Shown: piece by piece, positions 1-23,300 of the stretch
Position numbering within the stretch: position 1 is the stretch's first letter
Layout of the letters: each line of letters opens with the position of its first letter
NCBI GenBank assembly: GCA_018398805.1
Contig: JAGFBZ010002561.1
Span: 310,001-374,000 of the forward strand
DNA: 64,000 nucleotides
Reading direction: 5' to 3'
Source of the DNA: Hirundichthys speculiger
Taxonomy: Eukaryota > Chordata > Actinopteri > Beloniformes > Exocoetidae
Notes under the pieces: generated by a model
The model's input: only the letters and a program-made list of their open reading frames with translations
Databases searched by the model: none
Told to the model about the DNA's origin: nothing
Position numbers and translations under genes: made by a program

Positions 1-615
1 TAAAACGCTACTCTGCTCCCATCATTTAGTCAAACATAACTATATGTTTGCATCAGAGTTCAGACCTAAAAATAAGGTTTTGTGTGTTTAACAGCCATAA
101 TTACAATAAATAAAGTGCATGTGTATCAAGAGCGCAGGATCTGATGCTTTTGCTTTCATCTCTTTTTTTAGAGCAAAGCTCAACATCATTATTTTCATTG
201 TGTGGTCCTGCGTCATCCTAACAGCTAAAAACCCCCTCAATTTTAGTGTAATTCATATGTTGCACGGCTTCTAAAGGTAAACGCTGCTTTGAGGGTGGCT
301 TTACCTTCCAACAGCTTTCCCCAGTTCATCTTAGGGCCCTTTGTTGAGCAGCTGTAGGAGGAAGTGAATTAATGACTCCAGCGACCGCCTCGGATCGGAT
401 CTCCTCTCCTGTCTCCTGTGTTGCCATGACTCATAATCTGTGGCGTGGAGTGCGAGTGTGCCGCTGTGCCTGCCTGTATTTGAGTACATGTTGAAATGAG
501 GAGGGTGCGAGAGCGTGAGCGTTAATGCAGTGCTTTCCCACCCTTCTACCCCCCTCCTTGCTCTCCCATCCCTCCTCTCCCCCCCTCCTCCCATCCTCTC
601 TGCTTTGCACTATAG
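1..615 (+). other. ankrd12 upstream intron (partial)
   Basis: No coding exon is recognisable here. The stretch ends in a C/T-rich tract and a TATAG acceptor directly before the first ankrd12 exon of the window, which begins in mid-codon. It is therefore read as the 3' part of an ankrd12 intron. The upstream exons, including the start codon and the human-like basic N-terminus, lie left of the window. Open frames here are short and lack any family resemblance. Confidence 0.7.
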
Positions 616-12720
<12,105 letters not shown>

Positions 12721-13810
12721 GCCGTGGGACAGGCGCGGTGCCAAATTACCGACAGGAGCGGCAGCCTGCTAAGTGGGAAGAAACGGGGAAAGAGAAGGAA
12801 AAAAAAAATGTGAAGCACTTAGAACGTGGCGGTAACAAAAAAAAGGAGCACTTACATGGTTGATTTAACTCCAGAGCTCTTAGAGTCCAGTATAGGAAGA
12901 CCACGGAAACGAGGAACGAGGACTGACCAGGAGAGAGGGGTCCAGGCCACAGAGGAAGCCCAGGAAACGGAGACCAAAGTCTGGGCCGGATGGAGCAGAG
13001 CACCTGCTGCTGCTGCTCACCGAGCAGGGTCACACAACTGAAAGATTTCAATTGTTTTCAAAGTGAGTGTTCATACATTGTGTACAGGCTGTGCTCTTAA
13101 TTTTTTTAACTTATTTTATACATAAAAAATTGTGCATTTGTACATAGTCATGTAATTATTGTTTTAAACTTGTAAAAACAAAAAGTAATAGATATTTTGA
13201 TTGTAAACTCTGTTCTGTCTGATGTTTAATGGACCAAAGTTGTTTTGTTTTTTCTGTTTGTTTGTTTTTGTTTTTTATTGAGTGTCCTCTTCGTCTGTGA
13301 TGTTCTCGTTGTTGTTGGCTTAAGCTCTTAAGCATGTGTTGACTTTTGTTGTGTTTCTTTTCTTTAAGCCGTTTCTTCCTTCCTCATCTGGAGCTCCACA
13401 CCACAGCTGGTGTTTTTTTGAATTTGGCAATTAAATGCTGTGCATGCGTTGCGATGTTTGTACTTTTTTCCTGAAGAGCTGTACTGTGGACTTAATTGAG
13501 GTTTACTAAAGTGTTCCAGCTTTTTTTCTTTCTGACATTGTGTTGCGTCTCTTTTGCGGCCTCACTCCTCATGTGTTGTCCTTTGTGTCATGCGCACATT
13601 AAAGTCTGTTGTGGCTTCCAAGGAAAAAAAAAAAAAAAAGAAGAAAAAAAAACTTTTACAGTTTCAGTGTGAGATCACAACAAATCCTATTTTTTCAACA
13701 TAATGCCTTTTGAACGATAGTTCTAAAAAAAATGTCTATTTTAATATTTACTTGTTACATGACTTGTACATATTTGTAATATATAATTGAATAAATTTTA
13801 TTTGTTGTGA
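12721..13810 (+). other. ankrd12: ankrd12 3' UTR
   Basis: AT- and T-rich sequence follows the ankrd12 stop codon. An ATTAAA at 13598-13603 is followed about 20 bases later by an A-rich run, and a canonical AATAAA lies at 13790-13795, so two alternative 3' ends are possible. No further conserved reading frame is present. Confidence 0.7.
13790..13795 (+). terminator. ankrd12: ankrd12 poly(A) signal (AATAAA)
   Basis: Canonical hexamer about 1.07 kb after the stop codon, followed by T-rich sequence. The ATTAAA at 13598-13603 is a possible proximal alternative. Confidence 0.6.
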
Positions 13811-14284
13811 AATTACATTTTTCTCTTGTTATTTTTGTTAATTATTGGCAAAAGAAGTTTAATTTTATTGCTTGTGAAGTCATTCTGCTCGGCCACTAGG
13901 TGTCACTGTAGGCAGCGATCCAAGTCCACTGGGCTGTGATGGGATGGACTGAGTATTTCTACTTAAAAGTGAACAATCATGAATTGGGCTTAAAGATTTG
14001 ATTTTGTTTTGTAATGCAGACTCTAAATTGAAAATGGCACCTTTGGAAAAGAGACATCATCTGTCACTACTGTAGAATAAGTTACTACTGATGCTGTTGC
14101 ACAAAAATGAACACAGTTTATGTATTTCCAGTTCACAACATGTCATCTCAAGGGTCAGGACAGAACATCTTAGCACACACGTATTAAACACAAGGCCCTT
14201 GAGAGCTTGTGCACTATTGGCTTAAAATTTAAACCGATATTTTAAAATAAGCTTACGCCGCTTTAAAGCGCATATTGACTATAA

Positions 14285-14304
14285 ACTACATCTCCCATAA
14301 TGCA
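14285..14304 (+). promoter_or_regulatory. ZNF143/STAF-type binding motif
   Basis: ACTACATCTCCCATAATGCA matches the known ZNF143 site pattern (ACTACA, then TCCCA, then ATGC with fixed spacing) at essentially every constrained position. It lies in AT-rich spacer 0.5 kb downstream of ankrd12 and 2.2 kb upstream of the twsg1 5' exon, next to a transposon fossil. Such sites usually sit at promoters, but no promoter-like composition surrounds it, so its function is open. Confidence 0.55.
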
Positions 14305-14399
14305 ATTCGTCGTTACCGTTCTTAAGCAAGAACTCAAGACGATTTTCAGAACTGATGGACTTGAGAAAAAACGAAAAACCTTTACAAACTAATCCCAAC

Positions 14400-14730
14400 A
14401 TGTCAAAGAAAAGAAAAAATTGATGCACAAGGAAGGTAGTTTCATCAACAACGGGAAAATTAATACAACTTTGTATCTCCAGGTGAAAAAACAGTATGTC
14501 TTTTGTGTTATGAGGCGGTGTCAGTCGTGAAAGAGTATAATCTACATCGGCATTTTGACAGCAAACACGGAAATAAATACAGAATCCGTTATTTAACAAT
14601 ATAATAAGGTGTAGTTTCATATATTTTGACTTACATTGCATTTTGTTACACTCATGCTGTCAATCTGGCCCTTCGAGGGCCACCATGATGCTGATGTGGC
14701 CCTCAGTGAAAATGAGTCTGACACCCCTGT
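14400..14730 (+). pseudogene. hAT transposon fossil with BED-type zinc finger piece
   Basis: An ATG at 14400 opens a lysine-rich start typical of GTF2IRD2/ZBED-like hAT transposases, but stops follow at once. From 14494 one frame reads VCLLCYEAVSVVKEYNLHRH and continues FDSKHGNK, a CxxC...HxxxxH BED-finger fragment. The tail at about 14665-14730 (GATGTGGCCCTCAGTGAAAA and GTCTGACACCCCTG) resembles the usual 3' end of this hAT group. Most of the transposase is deleted. Overlapping open frames on the other strand are shadows. Confidence 0.65.
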
Positions 14731-15379
14731 TTAGCATGTTCTGAAATGTCTTGTACTGGGGTATTGGCAATAAATACTTGTGTTGTTGGGGTCACTGTGG
14801 ATTGAAATTGCTTCGCAGTGGTGCCATGTTACGCCAGGATGCAGGTTTTTGTAGCAGATGCACACAGATGATATAAATATGGGGAGTTTAGAGAAATGTA
14901 TCCTGTGCATCATGGCACATCCCCACCCGCAGCAAAGTGGATGGTTCAGAGTCAACCAACTGAGCCAACATTTCTCTGTGAGGCCCATGTGATTGTGGGT
15001 TCCACGTTGGCCCTGAGTGAATGGTTTGCCATGGTTACACTCAGGTACACGGGTGACAAACGGGCACAGGTCCCAGTTAGGCCAGCTACATGAACGAACC
15101 CAAGTAGGACCAGTATAGAGCAAGCAGACAATCCTATGTTGGGGGGCCCATTTTACCCGCCCAGTTATATCTCAGATGGGCCCCAGGTACAAATGCTGGC
15201 CAGGGACAAGCGCTTACTTATCAAAAAATACAGTTTTAAGACTAATTTTAATGGTAGCCTTGGTCTGAGAACTGGTTCCACATGAGAGGAGCCTGAAAAC
15301 TGAAGTCCGTGCCTCCCATTTTACGTTTTAGAGACTTACTTCAAGAACGATGAGAAAAAGCTGCAGTATGAGCACAAAG

Positions 15380-15562
15380 CTCTGTTGTTTCATCTGTTGT
15401 TAGCTGTTAACTTCAATTATAAAGCTTTTATTTTGTAGTTCTCTGTTGTTTCATCTGTTGTTAGCTGTTAACTTCAATTATAAAGCTTTTATTTTGTAGT
15501 TCTCTGTTGTTTCATCTGTTGTTAGCTGTTAACTTCAATTACAAAGCTTTTATTTTGTAGTT
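15380..15562. repeat. 61-bp tandem triplication
   Basis: Three head-to-tail copies of a 61-bp unit begin at 15380, 15441 and 15502 (start CTCTGTTGTTTCATCTGTTG, end TTTTATTTTGTAGTT). I see only one difference among the copies (TTATAAAG versus TTACAAAG in the third). The copies are adjacent with no spacers, so this is a recent slippage or unequal-exchange minisatellite. Confidence 0.93.
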
Positions 15563-16039
15563 CAACACAATGGAGGGCCTTTGTGACCTGTGAACCTACA
15601 AGATAATATCAGGGTGCTGATTTGTGAACTTTATGAACTGAGAACTTACAGCAGGATGGTTACATGAGCTTCGTCTCATCAAACAGACTGTTTTCAAACG
15701 GCTTTATTTGATTTGAGCTCGTTCCATTAAATCTGCTCACTGAAACAGAAAATATCACGAGGTGGTTTGTAATTTAATCTAATTGCCCTAATTTGTCCCC
15801 GAATCAGATCATTTAAACTCTCCTAATCCTTGACAACAAGAAAGCTTTTTTTTTAATACCGAGAATGATCTTTATCTGTTGTTGTATAAATAAATAAAAA
15901 ATAAACACGTGTTTTCTTGGTTCAGATTCTCTAATGTCATTTCCTGATTATAAAATGTGAATTGTTTGTCTCTTCCTCCCCTCAGGCTGGCTGCAGGGCC
16001 TGCTTAGCTCTGACAAAGTCGTGCGATAACACATGTAAA

Positions 16040-17336
16040 CACCTGTGGAGCTGAATGGCCCATCAGAGCCGAGCTGTGGCGGGCTACAAATGAGCGCAGG
16101 GCCGCGCCTCGGCGGGGGGTCCGATCAGCCTCGAGGCTTCCGAGTCGCCCCTAATGAGCGCACGCACAAAGCTGTTGATAGGACAGGAGACAAAGGGCTC
16201 TTTAATGGAAAGGGGTGGAGGGGGCGGCTCGGAGAGGAGAGATTTGCTCGTGGAGAGGAAAGGCAAGCAGATCCCACCTCACCTGGGCAGGCCGGAGTTA
16301 AACGGAGACAAGATTTTACGCACGCTTTTTACGCACACAGAACCCATCGCCGCTTCTCTGTGGGGTGAGGGAGGGGGGGTTATTCGAGTGAATTCAGGAT
16401 ATTCAACCGGTGTGTGTCTGCGTGTGACCCGAGGCACGGTGCTTTTTCTTTTTTTTTCTCTCTCTCTCTCTCCTCCACAGACGTTTGCTAGAAAATGGAG
16501 TGTGTGCCTTTAAGGCGCCCGACTGCCTGTCGCTTTGTGCTTTGGAGAGACTGACGCCCTCTGGACACAGTGGACACTTGAGCGGCGGCAGAACACCATC
16601 CTGGATAAGTTCAAAGAGGCAAAACGGCCACGGTTTCCCCCCCTCACCCCCTGAAAGAGAGAAGCCGAGACTTTTTCAACGTGTTGTGGTAAGTTCCGAC
16701 CAAACATCCAGTGCCGTTCCTTTCATCGCTGCTTTGCGCTCAGCTCTTAGCCTGCGGTCGCGTGCGATTCAGAGAAAGTTTTGAGGAAAAAAAAAAAAGA
16801 GAGGGGGGAGAGGGAAAAAAAAAGAAGAGGTGAAGCAACAAACTCGCTCAGGAATGAGGGAGCCCGAGTTCCTCGCGTGTTTTCTCTCCATCATGTGAAG
16901 AGGAACAATGTGCAGCAAGTGTTGAGGTGTAAAAGCAGGGGAGAGAGATCGGGGTGCGTGTTAAAGGGCTGCACATGTGGGGGGGGGGGAGAGAAAAATG
17001 GGTGAAGGGAGCTGATGTTGCCAGATGTGTAATGAGTCTGTGTTCAAAAAGAGTGGCGCTGGCTTTGAATGAAATGTGAAGCTTGTCTGGATTGTTCTTT
17101 AGGACAAAGCCAGTCCATCATGTTTACAGCACAGCTGCATGTACTTTCTGGTTCATTGTGCATATTTTAGTTATAAAAGTTGGGTTCCAGATGTGAGAAG
17201 CAGATCAGATGGAAATAAAGACTCTTGTTTTCTGTTATCATTAATTCCTCTGCAGGGTTGTTTATCTCTCGTGGCCCCCTGTCTCCTGTTGCTGTAGGTG
17301 TAGGTGTTTCCAGTTCTGTGCTGGTGAGCCCTCAGG
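16040..17336 (+). promoter_or_regulatory. twsg1: twsg1 promoter region and 5' UTR
   Basis: A GC-rich, CpG-containing block runs from about 16040 to 16990. A strong CT-tract acceptor (CTCCACAG, ending 16480) and a consensus donor (GTAAGT at 16689) could bound a non-coding exon at 16481-16688. A second acceptor (CTCTGCAG, ending 17255) would start the exon that carries the ATG at 17337. The transcription start itself cannot be fixed from sequence alone. Confidence 0.5.
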
Positions 17337-20300
17337 ATGAGGCCTGGTCAGCTGATCCTCCCCGCTGCGGCAGCACTCCTCTTCCTCCTGGCGGGACTGT
17401 CCTTGACCTCCGGCTGCAACAAAGCCCTTTGCGCGAGCGACGTCAGCAAATGTCTCATCCAGGTAAGACACTCGGCGGCCGTCACGCTGACCCCCAAACG
17501 GACCTCGGTGCCTCTCCGTGATGAACGTGGCAATCATCTCCCGTAGATGAAATCAGGACAGCGCTGCCGAGTTCAAGCCTTCCTTCTTCCAGCGTTACAG
17601 CTGTTTTGCATAAAGAGACACCGCTGTTTCTCTTCACAAGGACGCAAATTAGAAATTAACACGTGAGCCACAGAGAAGCTGCACAGAACTACAGAGTAGC
17701 ATTCCTTTGACCGGCAGCCGAACGTGCTTGCATGCCAGCTTCGCTCAAGTAGTTTTTAATCACAGAGAAACGTCTGCTGCAGCCAAAGTCAAGTTACGAT
17801 CTGCCAGAACAAGATGGAGATCTGGAGCCAGGAACAAAGATGGGATCTGTTGTGAAGAATGCAGATGCATTCCTCCGATAAGCCAAGAGAGGTTGATTTC
17901 CAGAGACCAGAGATGTGAATCTGTCTGATCTTACCTTTCCTGATGTTAGATTTACTGCTCAGGTATTTGTCTGTTTCCAGTCACTTTTTTCCTCTCGCAT
18001 CTCTACTGCAGTGTTTCTACATTTCTTTTTGTAATTTTTAAGGGAAAAAGAAAAGTCACTTGAGGTGCTGGCCTGTCTGTCCCACCTGTTTAGTTCACTG
18101 TGGGCTGCTGCTCTTGCTCTCCTCCGTTCTGCTGGTGAGTTTTGTGTGTTTTAGTGGCCCTGCCTCTCCCATTAAGATCTTGAAATTACAGTCATTAACC
18201 TCAGCGGCCATGTCACCTGCATGACCTCAGCCTGTGTGAGAGTGAGCTGATGGGATGTTTTGCATGCAGCTGGATTCCCGGTGCTGGAACTTTGCAGCTT
18301 TATATGCAAATGAAGGCTGCTGTTTGGAGATGAGAGGTGGAAATGGCTAGCTCTGCTAGAGCCGCTGATTATGTCCTCAATCAGAGCTGGGTCGGTGAGC
18401 CCACCGTCAACATGAAATTCAACCAAAATATCAGTATATTTGATCAGAGGCTCTGCGATAAAACTCCCTTTTATCAAGTCTTGTTAAACGCAGCTTCATG
18501 TGTTATGTACACAGAAAACCACAAAATACATTAGTATTTTTCAATTTCCTGTGATGTCACAATTTAAATTGTGTATTGCTCAGGCTGCTTTATTACTTGC
18601 AGACTTTTTTTTTTTTTTGAGTCCTGTTACCAAAACTCATATCATTGTAAAAAAGCAGGAGAAAGTGTAGAGTAACAGCAGTGAAGGTAACAGGACTGAG
18701 TTTTTACCGTAGTATTAGCAAATGTATAAAATATAGTGACGTAGTATTCATGCTCATGACTTGGGGATACTGAGTACATTCTACTGATTTACAATAATAT
18801 ACAGACATGGAAAAAATTATTATACCACCATTTTTTTCTTCACTTTTTTGTTCATTTTAATACCTGGTACCACTAAACGTCATCATGTGACTAAAACAGA
18901 CAGAAAAGAAAACACTGAATGCATAAAAGCAGTGTTTTTGGCAGTACAACGCCATAACTATTGATGTAAAAACTTAAGTGATTTAGGTTATAATCAAGAA
19001 AACCATGGAAAATGGTAAGATATCAGCTCTTAAATAAAACTCTTATGAACAATCTTTGTGGTTATCGTTATGTTTGTCCAAACAAATGTACCTTTAGTTG
19101 TACCAGGCATTAAAATGAACAAGAAACTGAAGAAAACAAGGGTGGTCTAATAATTTTTTCCATGACTGCATGTTTCTCAAATAAACATCATGGGAAAAAT
19201 AATTTAGGTAACAGGACAGTAAGTTGAGACTGATGTTGTTAGTCATAGTTTCGTAATCACAGAGTACACAGATGACAAAAAGGGAGAACTTACTTTTTGA
19301 CCTTTCCATGACCTTCAGAAGATCTAAATGACGCAACGTGCTGTGGAGCGTGACCTAAGGAATATTTCAACGTTTTCGGGAAGGAGGGAGTTTTTATGGT
19401 AACAGCACTGATAAAAACATGGGGACCTGACTAAGATGGGCATTTTAACGAAAATATAGTGAATTGTTTATGAAAAATATATACTCAGAGCAGTTTTGCT
19501 GTATGCAGAAAAAGAAGATTTTTGAAGAATTGTAATATTTAAATCTATCAGTAAAGTGTAGCATTTGAGAGTGAGAACGTGGAAGAAATGCTATTTTTTA
19601 GGTGGTTTTTACCACATATTAAAGAATATATTTTGAACCAATTTACTTGCAGTGAATTTTGTTATAGGGTTTTATTTTAAACAGTGGTATAATGTTTTCA
19701 AACTCTGCTTTAACTCATTATGTTTAACCAAGCTAGTGGTTAAGTCAATGTAATAGCCTTTCAACCATAGACTGTATATTTACTGGGCAAACTTTGTGAC
19801 ATCACCCATAGGTTTTCCACAGGGTGATTTTAAAGCTTTTTTTTTCTTCGTACACCCTGTTGCAGAAGGCTGGAACTAGCGGTGCTGAGAAACTGGTTGG
19901 AAAACGCCCACCAGTGACAATGAGCTATTCTAGCTTGGCTGGTTGAGTTTATGTTAATCCATAATTTACATTTAACTAAAATTAGCCTGCTGTGTGGGCA
20001 TTTCTAAACCTCAAAAAGTAAGTTTCAATTTCTGAAATAACTTTAGCTTCATATTGACATTGGTCTCAGTTTAAATTCTCAGTACTTGCCAGGGAGCGAG
20101 CATATTTACAGAAAAGGAGTTGGTGTCAGTGTGGTGTCTCTTTGGACTGAGCTGGACGTCGGTGTTTCCTTTTTCAAGCTTTATGCTAAGCTCCAGGCTT
20201 TTGCTTTGTATTTAATGTGCAGACGTTGGTGTCGCTTTAATTCTTGAATACTCGGAAAGAAAAAAAATGACATTTTCAGAAAAGGGGGTGTTATATTTTT

Positions 20301-23300
20301 ATTATATTATCATCTTTTTTGCATTTTGACAAAGCCATGTTGTTGAGCTGTTTCCAGTCAAGAGTTTAGCTTTTTGCTCTGAACTCGTTGCCACCAAGCC
20401 TCCGGTTTCTCTTCTCTCTGGCTTCACTTTCTTCAAAATATTTGCACTTCTTGCTTGCTCCTCTTTACTTCCAGGTGGCCTATTTCTGATTAATCCATAG
20501 GCCCGCTCGGGACAACAAGCTCTCTAGCTTCCGCAACCCTGCTGACACCAACTCGTTAGCTGTCAGAGGTGAGAGTGATGGTGTGTGTGCGCTGCGGAGG
20601 AACTCCTCCACCTCTAGACGCTCCACGTTGCTGGTGATTAGTGGGATCTGCCGTCCGATGCTTGGTTTCATGCTCTGCTGCCATCTCAAGTCATTTGTCT
20701 GAATTCCCTAAAACCCCTGAGAGCAGGAGAACATGAGAGGAGGAGGAGACGGAGGGAGCTAAGGTCAGGAGGAGGTGTGTTTATATAAGTGTGTGTGTGT
20801 TGGTGGGGGGAGGTTGGGTGGGGGGAAAATATACATGTAGACGCCCCAGAAGCGTGCAGATTCATAACCCAGCGGCATCCAGACCAGGCTGTGTAACAGG
20901 GTGGGGCGAGGGATTTCAAAGCCAACACGCAGGACGAGGCAGCGCACGTTCACTTTCGCTCCAGAGTTTGTCACACTGCAGCTGAGGTCTGACTGATTGC
21001 AGCGGTTTCCACTTGAGAGCAAGAGAAGCCTAATAAGGGCTCTTTAAGATAACCTCATCCGTCTCAGCGGGGAAATTGCTCTCAGAGGGTTACAACTACC
21101 GATTAGTATATCCATTAGCTTTTAGATTGTTTATTCTCTAAAATGTCAGCAAAGTGAATGATGAGTTTACAGTCCAAAGCCACATCCTCTGACCGCATAT
21201 TTTGTCCAAGAAATGGTCCGAAAACAAAATGGGCTGAATTTATAAGCAGGAAAAAAATAATGAAAACCAGCAAATCCCCAAATTTGAGCATTTTATCCTT
21301 GTTCACACGCTGCTTTTTCCAGCTTGTGAATTCAGACTCCACTTAGCCAGTTAAAGTCACAGACCGGAGTTAAATCAACCCGAGGTCTGATATTAGATGG
21401 TGAGGAGTGTGAACTTCTGTTTAAATGAGAACAGTATGAGTTTGCTGTAAATGCCAGTAGATGTTAGCTCTTGGTGAAACTGACCTACATCAAAATAATT
21501 TAAGGTTCTGATGAAAAAAAGCTAATTTTGCTAAAGGGATAGTGTGAACTGAGCTCTTAAAGACAAACAGAGTTAATTTCAACTTTGTAGGTGTAAAGAA
21601 AGCAGATAAAGAGGTAGGGCTGTGAAGTTAATCACATTTTAATTGTGATGTCAAATAGGGTGTGAAAAAAAAATCGATTTGGCAATATTATTGTGATTTT
21701 CGGTCACCCAATATAATATCGGTTTTTCAGCTCCAATTGTCGATTTTTTTAGGAAAGTTTTATTTTATTTGTTGTATTTATTTATTAAATGTGCAAAAAC
21801 ACTAATAATAAACAATAAATAGGTTTGTTTTGAAGCAAATAGTTTTGGCTCAATTTGTCCTCTGAATGATCAATATCATCTAATGAACATATACAGCAAC
21901 TTGATTTTTCATCTCTACTTTTAATTTTGATATTAACTGGGTAGAATATCGCAATATATCGTGATAACATCGTATTGTGACCCAAGTATCATGATGCATA
22001 TCATATTGGGAGGTCCTTGCCAATACTCACCCCTAATGTCAAAACAGTTGTTTTGCCACATATATTATGTCTTGTGTTCTGAGTGACGTCCACATTCAGG
22101 CACAGACTCCACTTGGCCACAGGAGACTGATTCATTGGTCCTTTTTACTGTGCAACATTAAACTGTTTAGTTAAGTAATGTAGAGGTCACATTGGTATTT
22201 CTGGCCAAAAGGGGTTTTTATGTTCTGTTTGATAAATGCAACATGCTTCAAAAGGGTGGATAATCATTAAATTTTTTCCCCCAAAATTTATAGCCTTATA
22301 AAAAGATTGTACGAGCATATCCCTCTGGCTGCTCTATTGTTATAAGCTGACTACCCTCATCAGTTGTTGACAGTGACTGGACGGAGATCGATTTTTTTTT
22401 AAACACTTTCTTTACATCTATGAAGGTGAAAGTGACCTGATTTTGCCCTGTTAAGAACCCTATCAGCACTGTCACTTAAGTTGAATTACATTTTTGAATC
22501 TTGTCAGAGGTTTAGCAATTCATTTTGATGTTAGCCAGTTGCCCCAGGTGATAAAATTATCTCCCATTTTCTTTCAAACACATATTCTGTTCTCACTCAA
22601 AACTGGTTCAGTTCACAGCATTGCGGTCCCCCATGAAAGTTTACACTCCTTACCACTTCATTGTTTTAACGCTGGAATGCTCTTTAAGCTAAGATTCATA
22701 GCATCCTGGTATGGGGTTGTTGTTTTTAAACTCAGAAAGTGCCACACTAGTAATTTTCCCTCCTAAGCTCCAACTGTAGTTAGCAGTTTTATTTCAAGGT
22801 TTAGCTCTACTTTTAGCCTGCAGACATTGACGTTAGTTTTATTCTTTAATACCTGGCAGAGAACAAATACATTTACAGAGAAAGTGGTGCTATTAATGTG
22901 ATTTTGAGACTTAAAACACAGCTTTGTTTACTGTTTTCTTCTGGCTCTCTGCCTTTAAGCTAGTCTAAGCTAATTTAGCTTCATGGTTACCACAACGGTT
23001 TTAGTGGTAACAATTCAGCTGTGGCTTCAAGGAAAAGACACATGAATATGTTAACATATACAAATATGACTCTGGGGAATAATAAATGCAAATAGGATAG
23101 TTTTCTTTAATAAATAAAAGTACTTTTGACTGAGCTGTGATAGTTGTTTCCTGCTGCCTTCAGATTTAATGCTGCAAGCGAGTCAGCTCCATCTTCACGC
23201 CAGCTTTTCTACGCCCAAAAAAGTATCCTTTTCTGATAAGTGAAATATGAGATGCGTGTTATGTCCCCTGAGCAGCTGTTTAGCTTTTTAAAATACCACC

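Larger units (their letters stand above)
13811..16480. other. Spacer between ankrd12 and twsg1
   Basis: No conserved coding sequence was seen. The spacer holds a ZNF143-like motif at 14285, an hAT fossil at 14400-14730 and a 61-bp triplication at 15380-15562. From about 16040 the sequence turns GC- and CpG-richer, which marks the approach to the twsg1 promoter. Confidence 0.7.

Noticed and set aside
13620..13650. A-rich run as proof of the ankrd12 3' end
   Set aside because: A genomic A run can cause internal priming; the AATAAA at 13790 is the better candidate.
15380..15562. CRISPR-like repeat array
   Set aside because: The copies touch each other with no spacers, and this is a vertebrate chromosome; it is a tandem triplication.
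16045..16368. 107-codon GC-rich frame upstream of twsg1
   Set aside because: Explained by the GC-rich promoter region; no domain, and no splice link to twsg1 in frame.
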